This document shows positions 22,146 through 31,002 of a stretch of DNA of 43,471 nucleotides, piece after piece. Position 1 is the first letter of the stretch. Every line of letters begins with the position of its first letter. The position numbers were made by a program, and so were the translations under genes. Source of the DNA: a virus; IMG/VR virus record IMGVR_UViG_3300025141_011852, positions 1 through 43,471 of that record. One strand, written 5' to 3'. The notes under the pieces were generated by a model. The model saw nothing but the letters and a program-made list of their open reading frames with translations. It ran no database searches and was not told the DNA's origin.

Positions 22146-22931
22146 ATGAAAGTATTAATTATTTTTCCCCACGCACTTGGAGATATGTTAATATTAACCC
22201 CAGCCTTAAAAGCCTGGTGTGAAAATAATGAACCCCCTTCGATAGTAGTGCAACGTAGATTTAATAGCTCTCCTTTAGATAATTGTCCTTACATTGATAA
22301 AATTTATTATAGATTAAGTGACCCGTGGCAAGATTTTGGACATCACAATACTCAATTTGGATTTCCGGCCACTCAATATGAAGGTCACGCACTAGCAGTT
22401 AAAGAAGGATTCACTCATATCTTATTTACTTATGAAGAAGGAAAAACTATAAATTATACGCATATGTTTCAAGTAGATATAAAAAATTATACACCTGAAG
22501 TTTTTATATCTCATCAAAATAAAAAAGAAGCTGATGAAATAATTTATGAGTTAGTAGGAAATAAACCATATGGATTTGTTCAAACTCATAGTGGAGATCC
22601 TAATAGAAGTCTTCCCACGGATTACGGAAGAAAATGGATTCAAACACATAGTAATTTATCCGATGTTATAGAAATCGATACTCTTACACATTTATCTATT
22701 AATACTGGATTTGAAATTTTAAAACAAGCAACTGTTGTTGTTGTACCAAACTCTATTTATTGGCAAGCAGCAGGTGCAATGAATAAAAAAGTTGATCTTG
22801 CATACTTTTCTAGAGGTTTAGAAGATTTAAAAAAACGAAAATATGAAGTATGTTACGGTAAAAAAGACCCTTTTTATAAAGAAGAATTTTATGAAAGTGT
22901 AGTATTTGAATTGGAGATGTTAAGTGAATGA
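22146..22931 (+). CDS. GT9-like heptosyltransferase-type glycosyltransferase
   Basis: 261 residues. MKVLIIFPHALGDMLILTPALKAW matches the N-terminal R-x-x-x-L-G-D-x-x-x-x-x-P-x-L strand of GT9, where the Asp is the catalytic base. The second domain is short (FVQTHSGDPNRSLP, VVVVPNSIYWQAAGAM). The last 56 nt of this gene are part of a 53-nt repeat found again 940 nt downstream, showing that the next two genes were inserted at its 3' end. Confidence 0.7.
   Translation: MKVLIIFPHALGDMLILTPALKAWCENNEPPSIVVQRRFNSSPLDNCPYIDKIYYRLSDPWQDFGHHNTQFGFPATQYEGHALAVKEGFTHILFTYEEGKTINYTHMFQVDIKNYTPEVFISHQNKKEADEIIYELVGNKPYGFVQTHSGDPNRSLPTDYGRKWIQTHSNLSDVIEIDTLTHLSINTGFEILKQATVVVVPNSIYWQAAGAMNKKVDLAYFSRGLEDLKKRKYEVCYGKKDPFYKEEFYESVVFELEMLSE
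22876..22928 (+). repeat. 53-nt direct repeat, left copy
   Basis: Matches 23816-23868 at 51 of 53 positions; covers the last codons of the GT9-like gene and the GTG start of the next. The two copies enclose the duplicated repeat-protein genes. Confidence 0.85.
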
Positions 22932-23415
22932 AAAAATGGCTTATGGATTTCCTTCAACGACATTAGATAAAATAGAACAAGTTTTGAAGGATGATGGTCT
23001 TGTTAATAATGAAACTTTAACGACACAAACAATAAATACCTATCTAGTTCAATACAGTTCTAATACTGCACCTCTTTGTGCTTTTTCTTTTGGAGATAGA
23101 GGATATATTCCAGAAGCTACTTTAGAAAGGTTGCGACTTATATTAGTTGATGATGGAATAATTTCATCTGCTACTACTACTGGGGTTTGTTCATTTTATT
23201 CTATTTGTTATAAAGCTAATAATAGTTTAGCTTATACAGTTTCCAGTGCCTTAAAGAAACCCTGGGCTATTAAGCAATTAAAAGAATTTGATTGTGATAC
23301 TTATTTAGATGCTACCTCCGTGTTAAATGTTTGGAAAGATGAATACAATAAACAAAAAATCTCTGATAATGTTTCATATATTTTGGAGACGCATGAGTAC
23401 AACAGCACATATTAG
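22924..23415 (+). CDS. Hypothetical repeat protein, copy 1
   Basis: 163 residues from a GTG (an ATG at codon 5 is an alternative). Two internal repeats of about 45 residues each start with a similar helix: STTLDKIEQVLKDDGLV and EATLERLRLILVDDGII, each followed by a TT-containing strand region. The C-terminal 50 residues have no partner in copy 2. Past the stop, another frame carries about 20 codons (LDNDVDKEDG...) that could be a frameshifted end. No function recognised; it lies within the insertion between two GT9-like genes. Confidence 0.6.
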   Translation: MNEKMAYGFPSTTLDKIEQVLKDDGLVNNETLTTQTINTYLVQYSSNTAPLCAFSFGDRGYIPEATLERLRLILVDDGIISSATTTGVCSFYSICYKANNSLAYTVSSALKKPWAIKQLKEFDCDTYLDATSVLNVWKDEYNKQKISDNVSYILETHEYNSTY

Positions 23416-23494
23416 ATAATGATGTTGATAAAGAAGACGGAACGGGTGTTAATACTAATGATTATTAAATTTATTATATAAGAAGAATAAAAAA

Positions 23495-23818
23495 ATGACT
23501 TATGAACTTCCTTCAACGACATTAGCTAAAATAGAACAAGTTTTCAAGGATGATGGTCTTGTTAATAATGAAATTTTAACAACACGAACATCAAATAACT
23601 TTGTAGTTCAATACAGTCCTAATACAACGCCTCTTTGTTCTTTTACTATTGAATTGGGAAGAGATATTCCAGAAGCTACTTTAGAGAGGTTGCGACTTGT
23701 ATTAGTTGATGATGGATTAATTTCACCTGCTACTACTACGGGGGTTAACCCATTTTATTTTATTTGTTATAAAGCTAATAATAGTTTTCTTTATACAGTT
23801 TCCAGTGGTTTAAAGTAA
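23495..23818 (+). CDS. Hypothetical repeat protein, copy 2
   Basis: 107 residues, about 70% identical by eye to the first 107 residues of the gene upstream (STTLAKIEQVFKDDGLV, EATLERLRLVLVDDGLI, FYFICYKANNS). DNA identity is higher still, so this is a recent tandem duplication with a period of about 560 nt. Copy 2 lacks the C-terminal region of copy 1. No function recognised. Confidence 0.6.
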   Translation: MTYELPSTTLAKIEQVFKDDGLVNNEILTTRTSNNFVVQYSPNTTPLCSFTIELGRDIPEATLERLRLVLVDDGLISPATTTGVNPFYFICYKANNSFLYTVSSGLK

Positions 23819-23868
23819 AGAAGAATTTTATAAAAGTGTAGTATTTGAATTGGAGATGTTAGGTGAAT
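23816..23868 (+). repeat. 53-nt direct repeat, right copy
   Basis: Second copy of 22876-22928. Here it is not translated as the end of a glycosyltransferase; it supplies the GTG start of the next gene. Two differences, both G/A changes. Confidence 0.85.
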
Positions 23869-24795
23869 AAAAATTTTAAAATCTGGGGAGTAAGTTTTAG
23901 TTTAATTGGGGATTTAATTGTAGGACTCCCTCAATTAACTTATTTCGAAAAGAAATATCCAGGTAGTTATAAATACTGGGGAATTCATAAAAAAATGTCT
24001 CATGCAGCACCCTTATTTTATAACCATCCTCTTATAGACAGAATAAAAATTACTGATAAATGGGGTGAATTTGGAGAATATGACTACGAATTAGCATCTA
24101 AATGCGATATAAGTACTAGAGATTTAGATAATGATAGAAAAACATTACTAAATGCTAGACCCGAAGATTATTGGTATAATGACCACGATATTGTTGAACA
24201 AATGGCTCGAATGTCTGGTATTTATGATATTAAAGAAGTTCTTACTGAGGATGAATTAAGACCACAGTTATATCAATGGTTTGATACTGATTTTGATGCT
24301 ATTGAAAAGAATGAAGGTTATACAAAAGTACGAACTAATTCAGGATTAATTCCTGAAAAAAGTGTAGTTATTTGGCCCTTTAGTGGGTATGGTCACTGGC
24401 CAGCACGATCACCCTCTGCTAATTGGTGGAACACAGTAGTAAATACTTTAATTGATAATAATTTTATAGTTTTTCACTGCGGATGGATAGAAGAACCACA
24501 TTTATCAAATTTAGACGGATATGTGAGGTGTGTTAATCTATCATTCTTTGAACAAATAAAAGTTAGTTTAGCAACAAAGTTAGCAATAGGTGCAGATAGC
24601 GGGTCTATGTGGACATTAGGAGCATATTCATTTCCTGCTATTCATCTAATGACTAATTGGAGAGATGGTCATACACAAAATTTTAGTGCGATGAATCCAG
24701 TTAATATCAATGGAACTTCATTTTTTGCTCCTCCAATGACTGATGGGTGGTCTTTTGAAGAAGTATTAAATACAGTATGGGATAAAACCAAATGA
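23863..24795 (+). CDS. GT9-like glycosyltransferase
   Basis: 310 residues, GTG start contributed by the 53-nt repeat. WGVSFSLIGDLIVGLPQLTYF resembles the N-terminal GT9 strand with its G-D; VVIWPFSGYGHWPARSP is the donor-domain phosphate region; LAIGADSGSMWTLGAYSFPA matches the G-x-D-S-G-x-x-H-x-A segment, with Trp in place of His. It probably adds a sugar in the same pathway as the other GT9-like proteins. It overlaps the next gene as ATGA. Confidence 0.65.
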   Translation: MNKNFKIWGVSFSLIGDLIVGLPQLTYFEKKYPGSYKYWGIHKKMSHAAPLFYNHPLIDRIKITDKWGEFGEYDYELASKCDISTRDLDNDRKTLLNARPEDYWYNDHDIVEQMARMSGIYDIKEVLTEDELRPQLYQWFDTDFDAIEKNEGYTKVRTNSGLIPEKSVVIWPFSGYGHWPARSPSANWWNTVVNTLIDNNFIVFHCGWIEEPHLSNLDGYVRCVNLSFFEQIKVSLATKLAIGADSGSMWTLGAYSFPAIHLMTNWRDGHTQNFSAMNPVNINGTSFFAPPMTDGWSFEEVLNTVWDKTK

Positions 24796-25991
24796 TTACA
24801 GCAAAGAAAATATCAAAATGTAGATTATGCGAATCTACAGATTTAACATCTTTTTTTAGTACTGGAAATATTTATATAAACGATTTTCCAACAACTCCCA
24901 CAGGTCATAGAGGTAAAGCCGAAATGACTCTAGTAAGATGTAATGAATGCACATTAATTCAACTTGATCAGACAGTAGATAGTGAAGTATATTTTGAATA
25001 TTGGTATCAATCCAAATTAAATAAAAAGATTGTTAATAATTTACAAGACATTGTAAATGAAGTAAAGAAAGAAGTATCCTTAGAAGAAGGAGATTATGTA
25101 CTTGATATTGGAGCAAATGATGGGACATTATTAAGTTTCTACGAAGATTTACCTATTACTCGTATAGGATGCGATCCAGCTAAATCTATTCAAGATGATT
25201 TAAAAAAACACAGTGAGTATCAAATTAATGATTTATTCCATAAGTCAGCTTGGGATAAAATAACAAAACAAAAAGCTAAAGTTATTACTGCAATTGCTAT
25301 GTTTTATGATCTTGATAATCCACATGAATTTGTAAGAGGTATTCAGCAAATATTAGCACCTGATGGAGTATTCGTTGTACAACTTATGCCCGCTCGACCA
25401 ATGTTAGATACCTATGATATTGGAAATGTCTGTCACGAACACTTACTTTACTATACTTATGAATCTTTAGTTACATTATTTGAAGAACATGGATTACAAA
25501 TTTATAAACTTAAAGAAAATGATATTAATGGAGGATCGTATCAACTTTGGGTAAAACATAGTGATCCTTATGGTAAATCAATACACTACGAAGAAGATTG
25601 TTCTCTTGATAGATTACATGAATGGACTAATCAAATTAATAAAAATCGTATAGAAACGGTACGATTTATTAATAAAGAAGTACAAAAAGGTAAAAATATA
25701 TATTTTTATGGAGCTTCTACTAAAGGTAATACGATTGCTCAATGGTATGGATTAAATCCAACTAATATTAAAGGAGCAGCAGAAATACATCCAGATAAAA
25801 TAGGTAGATACATGGTAGGAAGCCAAATTCCTATTGTTCACGAAGACGAAGCACGAAAAGATGCAGATTATTTTGTTATTATAGGATTCGGATTTCGAGA
25901 TATTTTTATTGAAAAAGAAAAGAAATTTTTAAAAAATGGAGGAAAACTCATATTTTGTACTCCAAAATTTGAAATTGTAGAACATGATTAG
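24792..25991 (+). CDS. Sugar C-methyltransferase (three-domain, TylCIII/NovU type)
   Basis: 399 residues, full length. The N-terminal zinc site has CRLC and CNEC (Methyltransf_13); the central SAM domain has YVLDIGANDGTLLSFY; the C-terminal domain has IYFYGASTKGNTIAQWYGL and VIIGFGFRD (Methyltransf_14). Such enzymes methylate carbon 3 of 4-keto-6-deoxy sugar nucleotides. Placed directly before Gmd, which makes GDP-4-keto-6-deoxymannose, it suggests a branched deoxysugar (inference). Confidence 0.88.
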   Translation: MITAKKISKCRLCESTDLTSFFSTGNIYINDFPTTPTGHRGKAEMTLVRCNECTLIQLDQTVDSEVYFEYWYQSKLNKKIVNNLQDIVNEVKKEVSLEEGDYVLDIGANDGTLLSFYEDLPITRIGCDPAKSIQDDLKKHSEYQINDLFHKSAWDKITKQKAKVITAIAMFYDLDNPHEFVRGIQQILAPDGVFVVQLMPARPMLDTYDIGNVCHEHLLYYTYESLVTLFEEHGLQIYKLKENDINGGSYQLWVKHSDPYGKSIHYEEDCSLDRLHEWTNQINKNRIETVRFINKEVQKGKNIYFYGASTKGNTIAQWYGLNPTNIKGAAEIHPDKIGRYMVGSQIPIVHEDEARKDADYFVIIGFGFRDIFIEKEKKFLKNGGKLIFCTPKFEIVEHD

Positions 25992-27018
25992 AAAAAAAGC
26001 CCTTATAACTGGAATTACTGGACAAGATGGTGCTTATTTAAGTAGATATCTCGTAAATAAAGGATATGAAGTTTATGGTGGAATAAGACGTGGAAGTACT
26101 GATAGTACTTGGAGGTTAGAAGAATTAGGAGTTCTAAATCAGATTAAACCTATTTTTTTAGAACTTTTAGAAGAGTCTAATATTAACTACATTGTTAAGA
26201 CTTTAAAAGTGCAAGAAATTTATAATTTAGCAGCTATGAGTTTTGTGAGAACAAGTTTCGATTATCCAGTTTATACAGCAAATGTGGTAGGTTTAGGCGC
26301 TATGAGATTCTTAGAAGCTATCAGACAAGAAAGTCCTCATACTAAATTTTATCAAGCTTCTTCGTCTGAAATGTTTGGAAAAGTACTAGAAAGTCCTCAA
26401 AACGAAAATACATCTTTTTATCCTCGATCCCCCTATGCAATTGGAAAAGCTTTTGCACATTTTTCAGTACTTAACTATCGTGAAGCTTATGGAATACATG
26501 CTAGTTCTGGAATGTTATTCAACCATGAATCTCCTTTACGAGGACTTGAATTTGTTACTCGCAAAATAACTTCAACTTTAGCACGTATAGCCAATGGCGA
26601 AAATATTATATTAGAATTAGGTAATATGAACGCTCAAAGAGATTGGGGTTATGCAGGTGATTATGTTAAAGCTATGTATCTCATGTTACAACAAGATGAA
26701 CCTGATGATTATGTAATTTCAACAGGCGAAACTCATAGTATTAGAGATTTTTTAGAAATTGCTGCTGATCATCTAGGTATGGAACTTACTTATTCAGGTT
26801 CAGGAGTAGATGAAAAAATTTATAATCAAGACGGTAAAATGATTGGGTGTATTAATCCAATACATTTTAGACCGACAGAAGTAGATTTATTATTAGGAGA
26901 CTCCACAAAAGCTAGAAAAGTTCTTAAATGGAAGCCTGACTTTAGTTTTAAAGCATTAGTTAAGATGATGGTAGAATCAGATTTTGACAAAGTTAATAAA
27001 GGTATTAAATTACAATGA
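25984..27018 (+). CDS. gmd: GDP-mannose 4,6-dehydratase
   Basis: 344 residues. ALITGITGQDGAYLSRYL is the diagnostic Gmd NAD(P)-binding motif; IRRGSTDSTWRLEEL, NLAAMSFVRTSF, SSSEMFGKV, YPRSPYAIGKAF (Tyr-x-x-x-Lys) and LFNHESPLRG follow in the right order, then VDLLLGDSTKARKVLKWKP at the end. It turns GDP-mannose into GDP-4-keto-6-deoxymannose, the branch point for fucose, perosamine and rhamnose. It overlaps neighbours on both sides (8 and 4 nt). Confidence 0.95.
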   Translation: MIRKKALITGITGQDGAYLSRYLVNKGYEVYGGIRRGSTDSTWRLEELGVLNQIKPIFLELLEESNINYIVKTLKVQEIYNLAAMSFVRTSFDYPVYTANVVGLGAMRFLEAIRQESPHTKFYQASSSEMFGKVLESPQNENTSFYPRSPYAIGKAFAHFSVLNYREAYGIHASSGMLFNHESPLRGLEFVTRKITSTLARIANGENIILELGNMNAQRDWGYAGDYVKAMYLMLQQDEPDDYVISTGETHSIRDFLEIAADHLGMELTYSGSGVDEKIYNQDGKMIGCINPIHFRPTEVDLLLGDSTKARKVLKWKPDFSFKALVKMMVESDFDKVNKGIKLQ

Positions 27019-28022
27019 ACATTTATATTACTGGAATAGCAGGTTTAGTAGGAAGTAATTTAGCTCGATTACTATCACAAAGAAACCATGTAGTTAGAGG
27101 ATGCGATAACTTAGTAGGAGGATATGAGGATAACATCCCAGAAGATATTAAATGGTCCTGTGTAGACATTTGTAATACTGAAAGTATGCAAGAGGAACTT
27201 AAAAATATTGATACTATTATTCATACAGCAGCATTACCTTATGAAGGACTCAGTGTTTTTAGTCCATCTTTAATCGTACAAAATATTGTTGGTGGAACCA
27301 CTAGTATAGCCTCAGCTGCGATACAAAATAATGTAAAAAGATTCATATTTTGTAGCTCAATGGCACGGTATGGAGATCAAACCCCTCCATTTACAGAAAA
27401 TTTAGATAAAAAACCAGTTGACCCATACGGAATGGCTAAAGCTCAAGCTGAAGATATGTTATTTCTTTTAAGTGATATTCACGGATTAGAAGTAACAGTG
27501 GCAGTTCCCCATAATATTATTGGGGTAGGGCAAAGATACACAGATCCTTTCCGAAATGTAGCAGCTATTATGATTAATAGTACATATCAAAATCAAAAAA
27601 TCTATATTTACGGAGATGGAAAACAAAAAAGAAGTTTTAGTGATATTAATGATTGTGTAATTGCCTTAGCTCATATGATTGAAAGTGATAGGAATCTCAA
27701 TAAACAGGTTTATAATATAGGTCCAGATAATAATGAAATTACAATTAATCACTTAGCTGAATATATATCTATATTAACAGATGAATCACCAGAATTAATA
27801 TTTATCCCAGATAGGCCCAGAGAAGTTAAAAATGCCTATTGTTCAAGTGATAAAATTAAAAAAGAATTTAATTATAATGCAAACATTAATATTACTACTA
27901 CTCTTTCAAACATGATAGAATGGATTAAAAAAAGAGGATCTAAAGACTTCGAATATCATTTACCTATCGAAATTACAAATAAAGAAGAACTCCCACAAAC
28001 ATGGAAAAATAGATTATTTTAA
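27015..28022 (+). CDS. NAD-dependent sugar-nucleotide epimerase/dehydratase
   Basis: 335 residues, extended SDR fold: YITGIAGLVGSNLARLL (G-x-x-G-x-x-G), IIHTAALPYEG, CSSMARYGD, DPYGMAKAQAED (Tyr-x-x-x-Lys), and PHNIIGVGQRYTDPF. It resembles GalE/WbpP/HldD-type enzymes; which sugar it acts on cannot be told by eye. If the HldE-type genes do make ADP-heptose, an epimerase like this would be the last step. Confidence 0.85.
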   Translation: MNIYITGIAGLVGSNLARLLSQRNHVVRGCDNLVGGYEDNIPEDIKWSCVDICNTESMQEELKNIDTIIHTAALPYEGLSVFSPSLIVQNIVGGTTSIASAAIQNNVKRFIFCSSMARYGDQTPPFTENLDKKPVDPYGMAKAQAEDMLFLLSDIHGLEVTVAVPHNIIGVGQRYTDPFRNVAAIMINSTYQNQKIYIYGDGKQKRSFSDINDCVIALAHMIESDRNLNKQVYNIGPDNNEITINHLAEYISILTDESPELIFIPDRPREVKNAYCSSDKIKKEFNYNANINITTTLSNMIEWIKKRGSKDFEYHLPIEITNKEELPQTWKNRLF

Positions 28023-28246
28023 TGTTAAAAAATATATTTAAAAACAGCGTTGTTACCTATATTGTTCCTTCAGCAGATGCCTTATGCGAATATTCTACAG
28101 GAAAAATTGTAGCTATTCATAACAGATATACAATTAAAATAATTGATATGGAAGACAACCATCCATATGACTTAAGAGCAATAGACATTATAAAATTTGA
28201 TGAATATAATATAATTAAAAAGGAACTCTTAAAATTATTAAAATGA
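28022..28246 (+). CDS. Hypothetical small protein
   Basis: 74 residues. Mixed strands, including CEYSTGKIVAIHNRYTIKII, which looks like a small SH3-like beta barrel. It overlaps both neighbours (1 and 4 nt). No function recognised. Confidence 0.55.
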   Translation: MLKNIFKNSVVTYIVPSADALCEYSTGKIVAIHNRYTIKIIDMEDNHPYDLRAIDIIKFDEYNIIKKELLKLLK

Positions 28247-28641
28247 TTAAAATCCCAGTCTCTTTTGGAGAATTAGTCGATAAACTCACAATTTTAGAAT
28301 TAAAAGTTCTTTATAGTAAAGATAATAGTAAATCTGCTCATATTGAGCATGAATTAAAATTATTAAAAAAACTATATAAAGAGTCTTATGATAAAGGAGA
28401 TTTACCTATTAAAAATCACATTCATAAGTTAAAAGGTAAATTATACAAAATTAATTCCGATCTTTGGAAATTAGAAGATAATATAAGAAAGAAAGAAAAA
28501 TTACAAGAATTTGACGGCCATTTTATTTTTTACGCTCGCAATATCTATAAAGTTAACGATAAAAGAGCCCATTTAAAAAGACAACTTAATAATTTAGTCA
28601 ATTCTGAAATAATAGAAGAAAAATTTTATCAAAAGTATTAG
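28243..28641 (+). CDS. DUF6165-like protein of LPS clusters
   Basis: 132 residues, helical. IPVSFGELVDKLTILELKV, a central LWKLEDNIRKKE, FDGHFIFYARNIYKVNDKRA and a final EEKFYQKY resemble a family (DUF6165 as I recall) often found beside LPS glycosyltransferase genes. No enzyme role is known to me. Its context here agrees with that association. Confidence 0.6.
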   Translation: MIKIPVSFGELVDKLTILELKVLYSKDNSKSAHIEHELKLLKKLYKESYDKGDLPIKNHIHKLKGKLYKINSDLWKLEDNIRKKEKLQEFDGHFIFYARNIYKVNDKRAHLKRQLNNLVNSEIIEEKFYQKY

Positions 28642-28644
28642 ATA

Positions 28645-28800
28645 ATGACATTAGAAGAAATTAATAAACAGATTGAGGAATTACCCAGTGATGATCCAGA
28701 ATTTATAATTAGATGGTTAATAGCTCAATTATTATATGTCACAACACAATTAGAAGAAGAAAAACTCATTCCCACAGAAGGTAAAAAGTATGATGCATGA
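28645..28800 (+). CDS. Small hypothetical acidic protein
   Basis: 51 residues (begins MTLEEINKQIEELPSD). Acidic and helical. It starts 4 nt after the previous stop and overlaps the next gene by 11 nt. No family recognised. Confidence 0.5.
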   Translation: MTLEEINKQIEELPSDDPEFIIRWLIAQLLYVTTQLEEEKLIPTEGKKYDA

Positions 28801-28960
28801 TAAACTTTATAATCAATATATGAGCGTAGTAGAAGAAAATAATATTCTGAAACGTAATGTTGCCGAAATGCAAGAAGAAATTCATAATCTTCAAGTCAGA
28901 GTTAAAGAACTAAGAGAAGAAGTAGATCATTATAAATTAGAATACGGAAAAAATTATTAA
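28790..28960 (+). CDS. Small coiled-coil protein
   Basis: 56 residues (begins MMHDKLYNQYMSVVEENN). The Glu/Lys/Val/Leu pattern gives a continuous coiled coil. An AAGG lies about 10 nt upstream of the first ATG. Its stop shares a base with the next start (TAATG), as in the rest of the operon. Confidence 0.5.
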   Translation: MMHDKLYNQYMSVVEENNILKRNVAEMQEEIHNLQVRVKELREEVDHYKLEYGKNY

Positions 28961-29685
28961 TGTTTACCGTAATAACTCCCTATGTCTTCGAGGAAGAAAT
29001 TAAAGAACTCAAAAGCACTATTCCGTGGGAATTAGATTGGATATTAGAACAAGATATTTCACGTATTGGTCCTGATATGATGTATCAAAGACTGTGGAAT
29101 CAATGTGATACCGATATTTTTATTTTTCATGCTGATATGACTCCGATGGTAGGAAAAGAACGATGGTGGGAAGAAATTGAAAAATATATAACTCAGTTAC
29201 CGGATGCAGGTATTATTGGTTGCAAACTTCTCTACCCGCTTCGAGATGAAAATGGAAAATATTATATTGAATGTGCAGGGGGAAAGTTTGAAAATGGAAA
29301 ACCCGACCACTATGGATCAGGTCTTGAGATAGGAAGTCGAGTAGCCTTTAAAACTCCTGAAGTTGATAATGGACAATATGATAAAGTTAGAGAAGTAGCC
29401 TGGTACACTTTTGGGGGAATCTTTATTAGAAGAGAGGTTTTAAATACAATAGGAGATTTTGATCCAACATATGAATGGAGTTATAATCGGGATGTAGATT
29501 ATTGCTTACAAGTACGAGAAAAAGGATGGAAAATTTATCAAGTTCCCACTCCTTTAATGCATTATCAAAGCAAAGACGTTAAAAGAATTAGAACTCAAGA
29601 AAATATTGATGCAGAAACTAGAAATTTAGAAAGGTTACAACGAAAGTGGGAAAATAACCCTCTTTACGCTACAATTGAATCATGA
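28960..29685 (+). CDS. GT2-family glycosyltransferase
   Basis: 241 residues. FIFHADMTPMVG gives the metal-binding acidic motif (D-x-T variant of DxD), AGIIGCKLLYP and the FGGIFIRREVLNTIGDFDP stretch match the GT2 acceptor region, and NRDVDYCLQVREKGWKIYQVP is the E/R-D-x-D-x-x-x-R motif with the catalytic Asp. This resembles rhamnosyl- and other inverting GT2 enzymes. Confidence 0.85.
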   Translation: MFTVITPYVFEEEIKELKSTIPWELDWILEQDISRIGPDMMYQRLWNQCDTDIFIFHADMTPMVGKERWWEEIEKYITQLPDAGIIGCKLLYPLRDENGKYYIECAGGKFENGKPDHYGSGLEIGSRVAFKTPEVDNGQYDKVREVAWYTFGGIFIRREVLNTIGDFDPTYEWSYNRDVDYCLQVREKGWKIYQVPTPLMHYQSKDVKRIRTQENIDAETRNLERLQRKWENNPLYATIES

Positions 29686-29912
29686 TTGAATCATTAGAAC
29701 CAGTAGAGAAAAAACAATTTTTAGATTTAGCAAACTACTTACAAAGATGGCTCAGTTCACATCCGCATGCAGAAGAGGATGATGACCCTCATCGACAAAT
29801 GAGAATGTATGCCATGACATATTTACGATTATATGAAGAGTTTATTAAACTTTATAAATATGTAGTTACTGCAGAATATATAGACAAAAAAACAACACCC
29901 CGTATACATTAA
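29682..29912 (+). CDS. Hypothetical small protein
   Basis: 76 residues, helical. HPHAEEDDDPHRQMRM is a His/Asp-rich middle that might bind metal. It overlaps the GT2 stop as ATGA. No family recognised. Confidence 0.5.
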   Translation: MIESLEPVEKKQFLDLANYLQRWLSSHPHAEEDDDPHRQMRMYAMTYLRLYEEFIKLYKYVVTAEYIDKKTTPRIH

Positions 29913-29924
29913 AAGGAAGATAAT

Positions 29925-30167
29925 ATGATTACAAATTACATTAATAAAGATGAATTTCAACAGAAAATTCATGCAATGAGAGTAAAATTTCACATGGAAG
30001 AAAATAAAACCTTAACATGGGTTATTTATATCGCAGTATCGGTATTTGCTCTTTTGTTTGTTTCAGGAGCAGTTACTTTGATTTTAACTCTCTTAGCTTT
30101 ATTTATAGTTGGATTACCCCTCGCCTTTATAGAGGGAGTTATTAAAGGATATAGAAAAAATGATTAA
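29925..30167 (+). CDS. Small membrane protein
   Basis: 80 residues with a 30-residue cytosolic start and a long hydrophobic region (residues about 30-70, probably two helices with a Gly-Ala turn), then a basic tail (KGYRKND). An AAGGAAG ribosome site is present. It overlaps the next gene by 8 nt. It might anchor the glycosyltransferases; no family recognised. Confidence 0.55.
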   Translation: MITNYINKDEFQQKIHAMRVKFHMEENKTLTWVIYIAVSVFALLFVSGAVTLILTLLALFIVGLPLAFIEGVIKGYRKND

Positions 30168-31002
30168 GAAATCAGTTATTAGTCTTATTAGTTATGATGC
30201 CGAGTATTTACCTGCGAGTATTAAAACTTACTATAACTATGTAGATGAAATTGTACTAGGACTCGATGAAAATAGAACATCGTGGAGCGGTAACAAGTTT
30301 TCTTTTGACGAAGAAGCATTATTTAAAGAACTCGGTGCAATTGATGGGGATAATAAAATAGAAATTGTGGAAGATAATTTCTATGTTAATCCTGATAATT
30401 ACATTGAAAACGACAATTATGAAAGAAATTTATTAAAATCACACTGTACTCACGATTGGATTATGAGTTTTGATGCAGATGAAGAGCTAATTAATGCTCC
30501 AGATTTTTTTAACCGATTTTGTCCAATTGCTGAAAAGTATTACACTTCTTATGATTTTGCTTTTACTTGGTTTTTACCTTATAAAGAGTTTGAAGAAAAT
30601 TATTTAGTTATTGCGAATGATGATGGTACTTTTATTAGAACAGAAAAACAAGGATTTGCAACTCATAAAAATAACACCTACGTTTATGCTCGTTGGACAA
30701 ATATAACTCAAAACCAACCAAATAAACTTATTTTAACTCCTTTAGGAATTAAACATTGGAGTTTATGTCGCCCCCAAGAAAAACTGCATCAAAAAATTAA
30801 TAATATTGGTCACGCAGATTTAACGGAACAAGGTGATCCTTTCTATGAAATGTGGAAAAAAGTAACGATGGAGAATTATCACGAAATGAGAGATTTTAAA
30901 ACTTCGGGTCTGGGTGAACCCTCTCAATGGCCTAATCTAGTGCAAGTTCCGAAAGTAGTTTTTGAACAAGCAATGCAACAAAATACAGGATGGATATACT
31001 AA
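30160..31002 (+). CDS. GT2-like (SunS/Bgt-type) glycosyltransferase
   Basis: 280 residues. SVISLISYDAEYLPASIKTY is the first strand and helix of GT-A glycosyltransferases; WIMSFDADEEL is the DxD motif with following Glu, as in the Glycos_transf_2 group acting on protein or lipid glycans. The C-terminus IKHWSLCRPQEKLHQKIN supplies the His typical of the last metal ligand. It overlaps the next gene as TAATG. Confidence 0.8.
   Translation: MIKKSVISLISYDAEYLPASIKTYYNYVDEIVLGLDENRTSWSGNKFSFDEEALFKELGAIDGDNKIEIVEDNFYVNPDNYIENDNYERNLLKSHCTHDWIMSFDADEELINAPDFFNRFCPIAEKYYTSYDFAFTWFLPYKEFEENYLVIANDDGTFIRTEKQGFATHKNNTYVYARWTNITQNQPNKLILTPLGIKHWSLCRPQEKLHQKINNIGHADLTEQGDPFYEMWKKVTMENYHEMRDFKTSGLGEPSQWPNLVQVPKVVFEQAMQQNTGWIY

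Noticed and set aside
22876-23868. Insertion sequence or transposon between the 53-nt repeats
   Set aside because: No transposase frame and no terminal inverted repeats; the repeats are direct and derive from the neighbouring gene's end.
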